A DNA stretch of 6,754 nucleotides from JADMII01 sp036278595 (GCA_036278595.1 DASUKS010000127.1:1-6754); one strand, 5' to 3'; positions 1 to 6,053 are shown, counted from the first letter of the stretch. Notes: a model not told the origin generated them from the sequence alone. Translations and numbers: made by a program.

Positions 1-509
1 GCGCTGTGGAAGCCCGCGCCCGCACCCGACTCGCGCGCGTAGGGGAATGTGGCGATCACCGCCAGCATCGCGAAGCGCGCGGCCGCGGGCGTCAGCACCA
101 GCGCCTCGAAGCGTGCGTTGCCGGGCACCGCGCTGATTCCCGCCCACTTCAATGCGAGCACCGAGACGAGCGCGACGACCGCGTATGTCCCCGCGCGCGT
201 GTCGCGCATGATCGCAAGCCGCCGCTCGCGGTCGTACGCACCGAGCAGGCCGTCGGAGGTATCGGCGAGCCCGTCGAGATGGAGCGCGCCGGTGAAGACG
301 ACGAGCGCGATCACGTCGACGACGGCGACCGATTGCGGCGGAAGCGCGAGGGCGCACAGGCGGTCGACGCCGAGCAGCGCCAGGCCGATGAGGAGCCCCA
401 CCGGTACGAACCAGGCCTGCGCGGCCGCCACATCGGACAGCTCCGCGCGACGTGTGCGCGCAAGCGGCACGCGCGTGAGGAAGGTCAGCGCATCGAAGAA
501 CGCGGTCAC
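1..509 (-). CDS. cobS: Adenosylcobinamide-GDP ribazoletransferase (cobalamin synthase), 3' end missing
   Basis: CobS is an integral membrane enzyme that joins adenosylcobinamide-GDP to alpha-ribazole (or its 5'-phosphate), the last assembly step of adenosylcobalamin. I read 169 codons on the minus strand before the window edge. The family is usually about 250 residues, so roughly the last third is missing because of the window, not a mutation. Visible hallmarks are the N-terminal FLTRVP stretch (residues 10-15), the acidic motif HLDGLADTSDG (77-87), which in this family serves Mg2+ and substrate binding, and RDTRAGTYAV (102-111). Hydrophobic segments lie at about 37-48, 61-74 and 109-121. The start is a GTG at 509-507 that overlaps the cobT stop as GTGA, so translation is probably coupled. 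No ATG fits in frame nearby. It is the last operon gene seen here. The family call is firm. Confidence 0.95.
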   Translation of the reverse strand, partial: MTAFFDALTFLTRVPLARTRRAELSDVAAAQAWFVPVGLLIGLALLGVDRLCALALPPQSVAVVDVIALVVFTGALHLDGLADTSDGLLGAYDRERRLAIMRDTRAGTYAVVALVSVLALKWAGISAVPGNARFEALVLTPAAARFAMLAVIATFPYARESGAGAGFHS

Positions 510-1591
510 TGCTCGGGCTGCGTCTCGATGGCGCTCGTGGCAACGCCGGCCTGTTCGAATGTTGCCATCTCGCGCGGGATGCGCAGGGCGGCGGCGAGCA
601 GCATGAGCGCCAGCGCCGCGCCCGAGCCTTCGCCGAGGCGCATGCCGAAGTCGAGCAGCGGGCGCAGCCCGAGGTGCTCTAGGGCGATGCGGTGCCCCGG
701 CTCCGCCGACGTGTGCGCGGCCAGCATATACTCGACGCTCGCCGGGCAGATCGCCACCGCGACCAGCGCCGCGGCCGTGGTCGGATAGCCATCGAGCACG
801 ACCGGCACGGACGACGCGGCGGCGCCGATCGCGACGCCGGCGAGGAACGCGATCTCACAGCCGCCAATCGAGGCGACGAGCGCGATCCCGGCGCCGCCGG
901 GATCGGCGTCGTCCCGCCCGAGCGCGCGCGCGACGGCATCGACCTTCAGGGCAAAGTGCGCGTCGTCGATGCCGGTGCCGCGGCCGACGGTGACCGCCGG
1001 CGCGCTCCCGGTACGGGCCGACGTGATCGCCGCCGCCGCGGTGGTATTGCCGATGCCCATGTCGCCGAGCGCGATGGCGTTGGCGCCTTCGGCGCACTCG
1101 CGGCGCGCGAACGCGACGCCGCGCGCGATCAGCACCTCCGCGTCCTCGCGAGACATCGCTGGGCTGCGCGTGATGTCGCCGGTGCCGCGCCGGACCTTCG
1201 CGACGTGCAGGCGGGGATGCGCGATGTCCGAAGCGACCCCTGCATCGACGACGCGCACCTCGGCGCCGGCCTGTGCAGCCAGCACGTTGATGGCCGCACC
1301 GCCTGCCAGGAAGTTGTGCACCATCTGTACGGTGACCTCTGTCGGGTAAGCGCTGACACCGCCCGCCGCGACGCCGTGGTCGGCGGCCGCCACGACGATC
1401 ACCGGCCGGCGCAGCGACGTCATCGGCTCGCGGCGCACGCCGGCGCACCAGACCGCCAGGTCTTCGAGCCGGCCGAGCGCTCCCGCGGGCTTGGTGAGCG
1501 TCAACTGGCGGGCTCGGGCGGCCGCGCGCGACGCTTCGTCCGGCAGGCGCACGGCATCGACCGCGGCGGTGATCTCGTCTCGTGCTTCCAT
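506..1591 (-). CDS. cobT: Nicotinate-nucleotide-dimethylbenzimidazole phosphoribosyltransferase
   Basis: CobT is a cytosolic enzyme that moves phosphoribose from nicotinate mononucleotide to the lower-ligand base (5,6-dimethylbenzimidazole or a related base), giving the alpha-ribazole phosphate that CobS uses. The product is 361 residues, close to the family norm of about 350. Conserved blocks in order are KPAGALGRLE (34-43), AADHGVAAGGVSAYP (69-83) with TEVTVQM, NFLAGGAAINVLA (93-105), GDMGIGNTT (176-184), GRGTGIDD, and LGEGSGAAL near residues 319-327. That last block carries the Glu (E321) matching the catalytic Glu317 of the Salmonella enzyme. Residue 177 is Asp where many homologues have Glu (GEMGIGNTT). 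The ATG at 1591-1589 shares one base with the cobO stop (TGATG), which sets the start and implies coupled translation. Longer upstream readings in this frame run through cobO and were rejected. Confidence 0.96.
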   Translation of the reverse strand: MEARDEITAAVDAVRLPDEASRAAARARQLTLTKPAGALGRLEDLAVWCAGVRREPMTSLRRPVIVVAAADHGVAAGGVSAYPTEVTVQMVHNFLAGGAAINVLAAQAGAEVRVVDAGVASDIAHPRLHVAKVRRGTGDITRSPAMSREDAEVLIARGVAFARRECAEGANAIALGDMGIGNTTAAAAITSARTGSAPAVTVGRGTGIDDAHFALKVDAVARALGRDDADPGGAGIALVASIGGCEIAFLAGVAIGAAASSVPVVLDGYPTTAAALVAVAICPASVEYMLAAHTSAEPGHRIALEHLGLRPLLDFGMRLGEGSGAALALMLLAAALRIPREMATFEQAGVATSAIETQPEQ

Positions 1592-2139
1592 CAGAACTCG
1601 ATCCCGGGCTGCGCCTTGATGCCCTGCTGGAACGGGTGCTTGATCTCGCGCATCTCGGTCACGAGGTCCGCGTAGTCGACCAGCTCCTGCGGGGCGTCGC
1701 GGCCGGTGATGATCACGTGCGTGCGCTTCGGGCGCGACTCGAGGAACTCGATGACTTCCGATACCGGGAGCCAGCCGTACGAGAGCGGGTACGTGAACTC
1801 GTCGAGCGCCACGACGTCGTACTCGCCGGAGCCGATGCGCGTCTTGCACTCCTGCCACAGCTCGCGCGCGAGCGCCTTGTCCTTCTCGATGTCCTTCGAG
1901 AGCCACGTGAAGCCGCCGCCGAGCGAGATGATCTCCATGCCGACCTTCTCGGCCGCGCGGTTCTCGCCGTAGTTCGAGGTCGTGCTCTTGATGAACTGCA
2001 GCATGCACACGCTGAGCCCGCGCCCCCATGCGCGGAACAGCACACCCAGCGCGGCGGTCGTCTTCCCCTTGCCGTTGCCGGTGTTGACGACGACGAGGTT
2101 CTTCTTCGGCTCCTTCGCGGCGGGAGCTTCTTCGCTCAT
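1591..2139 (-). CDS. cobO: Cob(I)yrinic acid a,c-diamide / corrinoid adenosyltransferase (CobA/CobO/BtuR family)
   Basis: This enzyme uses ATP to put the 5'-deoxyadenosyl group on reduced cobalt(I) corrinoids. In salvage it acts on imported cobinamide or cobalamin before the nucleotide loop is assembled. The 182-residue product has the P-loop GNGKGKTT (21-28), the MLQFIK block, a Walker-B-like VVALDEF near residue 118, the ITGRDAP block, and the family ending GIKAQPGIEF. Length is typical (about 180-200). The start is the ATG at 2139-2137. It overlaps the stop of the ATPase gene as ATGA and has GGAGG six bases upstream. Its place directly after the importer genes fits immediate adenosylation of imported corrinoid. 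The names cobA, cobO and btuR are used for the same family. I chose cobO by common usage in GC-rich bacteria, so the symbol is less certain than the function. Confidence 0.95.
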   Translation of the reverse strand: MSEEAPAAKEPKKNLVVVNTGNGKGKTTAALGVLFRAWGRGLSVCMLQFIKSTTSNYGENRAAEKVGMEIISLGGGFTWLSKDIEKDKALARELWQECKTRIGSGEYDVVALDEFTYPLSYGWLPVSEVIEFLESRPKRTHVIITGRDAPQELVDYADLVTEMREIKHPFQQGIKAQPGIEF

Positions 2140-2936
2140 ACGACCTCCTCGCGGACGGCAGGCGCTAGCGGCTCCGGTACGACGATCGGCCGCCCGGACA
2201 CCGGGTGTGCCATCACCCGCACCGCTACACCGTACACCTCGCTGATGCGCTCCGCCGTGAGGACGTCGGCCGGGCTGCCGGTGGCCACGTTGCGACCATT
2301 GCGGACGAGCGCGACGCGATCGGCGAACATCGCCGCCAGCGTCAGGTCGTGCACGACGGCGACCGCTGCGAGGCCGCGCTCGGCACACAGCTCCCGCACG
2401 AGCGCGAAGGTCTCGACCTGGTGCTGGAGGTCCAGGTGCGACGTCGGTTCGTCGAGTAGCAGCAGCTCGGGCCCCTGCGCGAGCGCGCGAGCGAGGATGA
2501 CGCGCTGACGCTCGCCGCCCGACAGCTCGTCGACCATCCGCTCACGCAGGTCCCAGCAGCCGCTGCGCTCCATCGCCGCGCGCACGATCGCCGCATCGCG
2601 ACGGCTCTCCCACTGCAGCAGGCGCAGGTGCGGCGTGCGGCCCATCATCACGACGTCGAAGGCGCGGAAGCGCGCCGGCAGCAGGGCCGCCTGCGACACG
2701 ACGGCGACGCGTCGCGCGATCGCTTCCGGCCGGATATCGCGCACGGACGTGCCATCGAGCTTGATCTCGCCCGACGCAAACGGCAGGACGCCGCTCACGA
2801 CGCGCAGGAGCGTCGTCTTGCCGCAGCCGTTCGGACCGACGACGGCGAGCAGCTCGCCGCGCCCGACGCGCAGGTCGATCCTGTCGAGCACCGCGCGCTC
2901 TCCGTAGCCCGCCGACAGCGTGCGCACGTCAAGCAT
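2136..2936 (-). CDS. btuD: Corrinoid ABC importer, ATP-binding protein (BtuD/FecE type)
   Basis: This is the cytoplasmic ATPase that powers corrinoid import through the permease encoded just upstream. The 266-residue product carries every expected ABC motif: Walker A GPNGCGKTT (34-42), Q-loop Gln82, signature LSGGE (138-142), Walker B LLLLDEP (158-164), D-loop HLD (167-169) and H-loop His196. No catalytic residue is missing. Length matches the iron-siderophore/B12 (FecE/BtuD) ATPase group. The ATG at 2936-2934 overlaps the end of the permease gene by 8 nt, with GGGGAG shortly upstream. An upstream extension in this frame lacks ABC similarity and lies inside the permease. The substrate is inferred from the riboswitch and the cob neighbours, because the ATPase alone could equally serve a siderophore or heme importer. 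Confidence 0.93.
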   Translation of the reverse strand: MLDVRTLSAGYGERAVLDRIDLRVGRGELLAVVGPNGCGKTTLLRVVSGVLPFASGEIKLDGTSVRDIRPEAIARRVAVVSQAALLPARFRAFDVVMMGRTPHLRLLQWESRRDAAIVRAAMERSGCWDLRERMVDELSGGERQRVILARALAQGPELLLLDEPTSHLDLQHQVETFALVRELCAERGLAAVAVVHDLTLAAMFADRVALVRNGRNVATGSPADVLTAERISEVYGVAVRVMAHPVSGRPIVVPEPLAPAVREEVV

Positions 2937-4047
2937 CGCGCAACTCCCCGGCGGCGCGCTGGTATCGCCGCAGCAGGTGGAGGAAGAACGGCGCGCCGAT
3001 GAGCGCCGTGACGACGCCGATCGGGATCTCGCGTCCGCCATCGAGGCTTCGGGCCAAGGTGTCGGCGAGGATCAGGAACGACGCGCCGAAGAACGCGGAC
3101 ATCGGCAGCACGCGCCGGTAGTCCGGGCCGAAGATCATGCGCGCGGTGTGCGGCACGATGAGCCCGACGAAGCCGATGAGGCCGCTGACCGCCACGGCGG
3201 CGGCCGTCGCGAGCGACGCCAGCCCGAGCAGCAGCAGCTTCACCCGCTCGACGTCGACGCCGAGCTGGCGTGCGTCATCGTCGTCGAGCTGCATCACGTT
3301 CAGCAGCCGCGCGAACGGCAGGATAAGCACGAGCGCGACCACCATGTACGGCAGCGCGATTGCCGACTTCGTCCAGCTCGCGGTGTTGAAGCCGCCGAGG
3401 GTCCAGTTGAGGATCGAGATCGTGCGGTCGGTGTACGTGAGCATCAGGTACGTCACCACGGATGTCCCGATGGACGAGATGGCGACGCCGCTGAGGATGA
3501 GGCCGGTCACCGGCACCGCCCGCCCCGCGCGGGCGAGCCCGTACGCGAGCGCAACGGCGATGAGCGCGCCGCAGAAGGCAGCCGGGGGCACGGGGCTGAG
3601 CAGCCCCGCCGCAACGTAGAGCGGCGAGATGATGATCAGCGTCGCGCCGACGCTCGCGCCCGCCGCCACGCCGATGAGGTACGGCTCGGCGAGCGGGTTG
3701 CGGAAGACGCCCTGGTACGTCGCGCCCGCGTACCCGAGCGTTGCGCCGACGAGCCCCGCAAGCACGACGCGCGGGACGCGCACGTCCCAGACGATGGCGT
3801 CGTACGTGGGGTCGTGCGTGCCGGTCGAGACGAACGGCAGGTGACCGAGCAGGATCGCGATCGTCGTCTGCGGCGGGATGTGCACCGTTCCCCAGCAGAT
3901 CGCGAACAACGCGACGGCGAGCGTCGTCACGATGCCGATGGCGTACGATGGCAGCACGCGCCGGAGCGTGAGCAGCGGCATCTCCACCGCATCCGCGGCC
4001 GCGGGCTGCTGGGCGCCGGCGAGGGGGCCGGCATCGGCGGCGCGCAT
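2929..4047 (-). CDS. btuC: Corrinoid ABC importer, permease (BtuC/FecCD family)
   Basis: This is the membrane channel subunit of a type II ABC importer, expected to work as a dimer. The 372-residue product has the FecCD family pattern: a first helix at about 34-52, then RVPRVVLAGLVGA (90-102), RNPLAEPYLIG (116-126), LILSGVAI (183-190), the loop LDDDDARQLGVD (254-265) that in BtuC relatives lies next to the ATPase contact, GFVGLIVPH (292-300) and PIGVVTALIGAPFF (352-365). About ten hydrophobic segments are visible. The ATG at 4047-4045 sits one base after the btuF stop (TAGCATG), with GAGAGG upstream. Met23 (codon at 3981-3979) is an alternative start that would give 350 residues, nearer the family norm. 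The first 22 residues are Ala-rich and unlike the family. Even so, the tight spacing favours the upstream start. Confidence 0.93.
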   Translation of the reverse strand: MRAADAGPLAGAQQPAAADAVEMPLLTLRRVLPSYAIGIVTTLAVALFAICWGTVHIPPQTTIAILLGHLPFVSTGTHDPTYDAIVWDVRVPRVVLAGLVGATLGYAGATYQGVFRNPLAEPYLIGVAAGASVGATLIIISPLYVAAGLLSPVPPAAFCGALIAVALAYGLARAGRAVPVTGLILSGVAISSIGTSVVTYLMLTYTDRTISILNWTLGGFNTASWTKSAIALPYMVVALVLILPFARLLNVMQLDDDDARQLGVDVERVKLLLLGLASLATAAAVAVSGLIGFVGLIVPHTARMIFGPDYRRVLPMSAFFGASFLILADTLARSLDGGREIPIGVVTALIGAPFFLHLLRRYQRAAGELRDA

Positions 4048-4048
4048 G

Positions 4049-5014
4049 CTACTGGAACCTCTCGGGGTAGATGTCCTTCGCCAACTGCTCGAGCGCATCG
4101 ACGATGCGCGGGCCGGCGCGGCTCGCGAGGTCCGGGTCGATGGCGAAGATGGCATTGTTCTTCACGGCGTCGATGGTCTGCCAACCCGCGCGCTGCTTCA
4201 CCGAGTCGACGGTCGTCCCGAACGGTTCGTCGGCAAGCACGATCACCTGCGGGTTCGCGGCGATGATCGCCTCCTGCGTGAGCTGCGGGTACGGCGACCC
4301 GCCGGCGTCGCCGGCGATGTTCTTCACGTGCAGCAGCCGGTACAGGTCGCCGATGAACGTCCCATCCGACGCCGTGTAGTAAGTCGAGTCAACCTCGTGG
4401 TACACGGACTTCTGGCCCATCGGGACATCCGAGACCTTCGAGGTGACCGCGTCCACCCGCTGCCGCAGCGACGCAACGAGCGCATCCGCGGCGTCCGTGC
4501 GTCCGGTCGCCTTCCCGAGCAGCGTGATCTGCCCGAAGACGTCGTCGACCGTCTTCACGTCGTTCAGGTCGCTCCAAAGCACCGGGATCTGCAGCCGGTC
4601 GAGCGCATCGACCAGCCCGCCGGGATCCGATGCGACGAACACGAGGTCGGGTTTGAGCGCGGCGATCGACTCGACGTTCGGCTCGTAGGCGTCGAGCTTC
4701 GTCGGGAAGTCCTTCGCCGCCGCGGGGTAGTCGGCCTGCTTGTCGACTGCGACCATCTGCGACTCGGCGCCGATCGCGTAGATGATCTCGGTGGCGCCCG
4801 GCGACAGCGAGACGATGCGCGCCGGCGCCTTGTCGAGCGTGAGGGTCTTGCCGCCGCTGCGTGTGAGCGTGAGCGGGAACTGCGCGGCCGCCGCCGGCGC
4901 CGTTGTCGGCGATGCGGCCTGTCTCGCGCTGGTGCCGCTGCCGCAGGCGACGAGTGCAAGCGTCAGCGCGGCGAGCGCGAGTAGAGCGACGATCTTCGTG
5001 ATGCGTGTGGGCAC
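4049..5014 (-). CDS. btuF: Corrinoid ABC importer, substrate-binding lipoprotein (BtuF-like)
   Basis: This is the extracytoplasmic binding protein that captures corrinoid and hands it to BtuCD. The 321-residue product starts with a lipoprotein signal peptide: basic start (R4, K7), hydrophobic core 8-22, and lipobox LVAC with the lipidated Cys at 24. A short Ser/Ala/Thr/Pro linker (about 25-45) follows. The two-lobed helical-backbone (Peripla_BP_2) domain begins at about 63 with ARIVSLSPGATEIIYAIGA and continues through KPDLVFVASD (121-130). It ends with GDLYRLLHVKNIAG (222-235) and NPQVIVLADEPFG (254-266). The GTG at 5014-5012 is preferred because AGGAGGAG lies five to six bases before it and the signal peptide begins right there. 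A start at 5074 would add a charged tail and lies in the leader. Lipid anchoring suits a single-membrane cell. B12 specificity is inferred from the riboswitch and operon. Confidence 0.93.
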   Translation of the reverse strand: MPTRITKIVALLALAALTLALVACGSGTSARQAASPTTAPAAAAQFPLTLTRSGGKTLTLDKAPARIVSLSPGATEIIYAIGAESQMVAVDKQADYPAAAKDFPTKLDAYEPNVESIAALKPDLVFVASDPGGLVDALDRLQIPVLWSDLNDVKTVDDVFGQITLLGKATGRTDAADALVASLRQRVDAVTSKVSDVPMGQKSVYHEVDSTYYTASDGTFIGDLYRLLHVKNIAGDAGGSPYPQLTQEAIIAANPQVIVLADEPFGTTVDSVKQRAGWQTIDAVKNNAIFAIDPDLASRAGPRIVDALEQLAKDIYPERFQ

Positions 5015-5051
5015 AGTCTCCTCCTGCGACTGCCTCGCTAACCGGGCGAGA

Positions 5052-5065
5052 GATCCGGCCGGATC
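5052..5065. repeat. 14-bp perfect palindrome in the btuF 5' leader
   Basis: GATCCGGCCGGATC is perfectly self-complementary. It lies between the riboswitch terminator and the btuF ribosome binding site. A second small inverted repeat follows it at 5034-5050 (CTCGC, 7-nt loop, GCGAG on the minus strand), ending nine bases before the AGGAGGAG site. Either could fold in the RNA near the start of btuF or be a protein-binding site, but nothing in the sequence decides. GC-rich DNA makes such palindromes less surprising. Confidence 0.4.
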
Positions 5066-5072
5066 GCGCCGC

Positions 5073-5106
5073 AAACAGAAAGCCCCTGACCTATAAGGAC
5101 AGGGGC
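5073..5106 (-). terminator. Rho-independent terminator of the cobalamin riboswitch
   Basis: On the minus strand GCCCCTGTCC pairs with GGTCAGGGGC around the loop TTATA (stem 5082-5106). This gives nine pairs with one T-T mismatch. The run TTTCTGTTT (5081-5073) follows directly. The hairpin lies between the aptamer and the btuF ribosome binding site, as expected for the expression platform of a transcriptional OFF switch. It should end transcription when cobalamin is bound. Confidence 0.85.
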
Positions 5107-5136
5107 CGGGTGCGCCACACGCGCATGCCCGCGCCC
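5103..5136 (-). promoter_or_regulatory. Candidate antiterminator hairpin in the btuF leader
   Basis: In the minus-strand RNA, GGGCGCGGG (5136-5128) can pair with CCCGGCCC (5110-5103), giving eight G-C pairs with one bulged G. The loop can form an extra short GTG/CAC stem. The 3' arm uses bases 5103-5106 of the terminator stem, so the two hairpins exclude each other. The 5' arm also shares two bases with a small hairpin at 5135-5149 (CCTTTC, loop GAG, GAAAGG). This fits the alternative fold of a riboswitch, but it comes from hand pairing without energy calculation. Confidence 0.5.
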
Positions 5137-5262
5137 TTTCCTCGAAAGGCTTGCGACAAGTGGGGGCGGTCGGCCTGGCTCCCCGCCGAAGCGGGATACA
5201 GTTGCGGGACAGCGCCGGCTTCTCACCGGCTTCGCCGCATCCCCACGCGATCTTCGGTTGTT
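5110..5262 (-). promoter_or_regulatory. Cobalamin (AdoCbl-type) riboswitch aptamer and linker
   Basis: The leader of btuF shows the conserved parts of the cobalamin riboswitch on the minus strand. These are the P4-like hairpin CCGGTGAGAAGCCGG (5229-5215), the core CCCGCAACTGT (5208-5198), a hairpin CCCGC-TTCG-GCGGG with a UUCG tetraloop (5195-5182), and the B12 box AGCCAGGCCGACCGCC (5180-5165). The closing stem pairs GTGGGG (5246-5241) plus GCGG (5239-5236) with CCGC (5169-5166) and CCCCAC (5165-5160), leaving one or two unpaired bases between the 5' arms. Another hairpin lies at 5149-5135. The aptamer begins only about 15 nt after the predicted transcript start, so the leader is compact. In this riboswitch class, bound cobalamin usually lowers expression of transport and synthesis genes, which matches all six genes downstream. 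Confidence 0.93.
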
Positions 5263-5268
5263 ACGGCG

Positions 5269-5297
5269 AGCATATGGCTGCCCGAAGCGGCCGTCAA
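5269..5297 (-). promoter_or_regulatory. Sigma70-type promoter of the B12 operon
   Basis: The minus strand carries TTGACG (5297-5292), a 17-base spacer and TATGCT (5274-5269). The -35 box matches the consensus at five of six bases and the -10 box at four of six, at ideal spacing. Transcription would start at about the A at 5262, just before the riboswitch, giving an untranslated leader of about 248 nt up to btuF. The agreement between promoter and aptamer positions raises confidence. Confidence 0.75.
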
Positions 5298-5411
5298 GCG
5301 CCACCATCGCCCGCGAGCCCGCGTGAACCTGTCCAATGCTCCCCGCGCGGGGGTTGCCGGGCTATCTGCGCCAGATCGCAGCCGATATACTTGCGGCCGA
5401 GGAGAAGCTGC
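5298..5411. other. Divergent intergenic region upstream of the plus-strand genes
   Basis: This non-coding stretch separates the B12 promoter from the three-helix membrane protein gene. It holds a 12-base palindrome CCCCGCGCGGGG (5341-5352) and an inverted repeat ATCTG-CGC-CAGAT (5364-5376). That repeat is nested with a second one, CTGCG/CGCAG (5366-5381). A TATACT box lies at 5386-5391. The repeats could be operators, but I recognise no known regulator site. The TATACT box has no good -35 partner and would start the transcript almost on top of the ribosome binding site, so it is not called as a promoter. Confidence 0.35.
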
Positions 5412-5885
5412 GTGCAGTATCCTTCGCTCCCGCTCCTGCACATCGTGCAGAGCGCGGCGCGGGTCGAAGCCGTCGACCCGGCCGTCGTCGCGCTGGCGGT
5501 GCTGATCCTCCTCGCCGCTGCCTTCTACATCTGGACGCCGCGCACACTCTCGCTCGGGCGCCTCACGCGCTCGCCGCTCATGCGCGTCACCCTCTCGACG
5601 CTGATCTTCTTCGCCGTGCTGCCCTCCGTCGTGCCGTACGACCACCTCGTGCCGGGGATGACGCACCAGGACGAGTCCGTCGCCGAAGAAGCCACGCACA
5701 GCATGCACTGTCACATCTCACCCGGGAGCTGCGCCGATGCGCCGATCTCCGCGGGACCGAACCAACTGATCTACAACGCGCCGCTGATCATCGCGCCGGC
5801 GCTGCTCTCGATCCTGCTGGCGTTCACGTTGCCGGTGCTCACCGGCATCTCCATCAAGCCCGACACGCGGCCGCCTCTCGCGTAG
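5412..5885 (+). CDS. Uncharacterised three-helix membrane protein with His/Met/Cys-rich loop
   Basis: The product is 157 residues and I do not recognise its family. Three hydrophobic segments are visible at about 24-41, 59-77 and 119-145. The short loop between the first two carries R44, R50, R53 and R58, which by the positive-inside rule puts it in the cytoplasm. The long loop 78-118 would then be outside. That loop holds H78, M83, H85, H96, M98, H99, C100, H101 and C107, with the cluster HSMHCHISPGSC (96-107). Such residues could bind a metal ion or form a disulfide. The GTG at 5412 is chosen because GGAG (5401-5404) lies seven bases upstream. Longer readings back to 5151 would cross the B12 promoter and riboswitch. 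The copC-type gene follows 168 bases downstream on the same strand, suggesting a link to copper or the envelope. That link is inference. Confidence 0.75.
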   Translation: MQYPSLPLLHIVQSAARVEAVDPAVVALAVLILLAAAFYIWTPRTLSLGRLTRSPLMRVTLSTLIFFAVLPSVVPYDHLVPGMTHQDESVAEEATHSMHCHISPGSCADAPISAGPNQLIYNAPLIIAPALLSILLAFTLPVLTGISIKPDTRPPLA

Positions 5886-6053
5886 AACCGCCTGCATTCC
5901 GGCAGCCGCAGCGAGCGCGGGCCGAGGCTATACGCCCGGGCGCCCGTTTCTGGCCGCGCCGGTGGCGTCGTCGCGCCCGCACCCGCTGCCGCGCCGGCTG
6001 CCCGCGTGCAAGGATGAAGGACCGCGTATGAACAGATTCGTGGGAGGATTCTG
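5886..6053 (+). other. Spacer between the membrane protein gene and copC
   Basis: This is a GC-rich 168-base gap. It contains a TATACG box at about 5928-5933 with no matching -35 element, and a short palindrome within CGGGCGCCCG followed by TTTC. The latter is too weak to call a terminator because it has no loop and only three T residues. Whether the two plus-strand genes share a transcript cannot be decided from this sequence. Confidence 0.3.

Noticed and set aside
692..1675. Plus-strand open frame of 327 codons across cobT
   Set aside because: It is antisense to cobT and extends into the 3' end of cobO. The product is Arg/Asp/Gly-rich with no recognisable family, while the minus strand gives clear CobT motifs.
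2920..4266. Plus-strand open frame of 448 codons
   Set aside because: It lies antisense to btuC and part of btuF. Its translation is a low-complexity run of Arg, Asp, Glu, Ala and His without any domain. It results from the GC-rich third positions of the genes on the other strand.
3878..4984. Plus-strand open frame of 368 codons across btuF and the start of btuC
   Set aside because: It is antisense to well-supported genes and has a composition typical of GC-rich shadow frames.
5015..5074. Longer btuF start at an ATG at 5074
   Set aside because: It would put a charged segment before the lipoprotein signal peptide. The GTG at 5014 follows AGGAGGAG at the right distance and begins exactly at the signal peptide.
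5386..5391. TATACT as the -10 box of the plus-strand gene at 5412
   Set aside because: No acceptable -35 box lies 16-19 bases upstream (the nearest, TTGCCG, is 26 away). The start would fall at about 5398, on the ribosome binding site itself. Kept only as a remark.
5151..5411. Upstream extension of the membrane protein gene to an ATG at 5151
   Set aside because: The extra residues would run through the minus-strand riboswitch and the B12 promoter and look non-coding. The GTG at 5412 has a good ribosome binding site and the protein-like composition begins there.
5336..6031. Plus-strand open frame of 231 codons overlapping the membrane protein gene
   Set aside because: It is out of frame with the three-helix protein. 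The product is Arg/Ala-rich without a membrane pattern or domain, and the competing frame has a clear start and helices.
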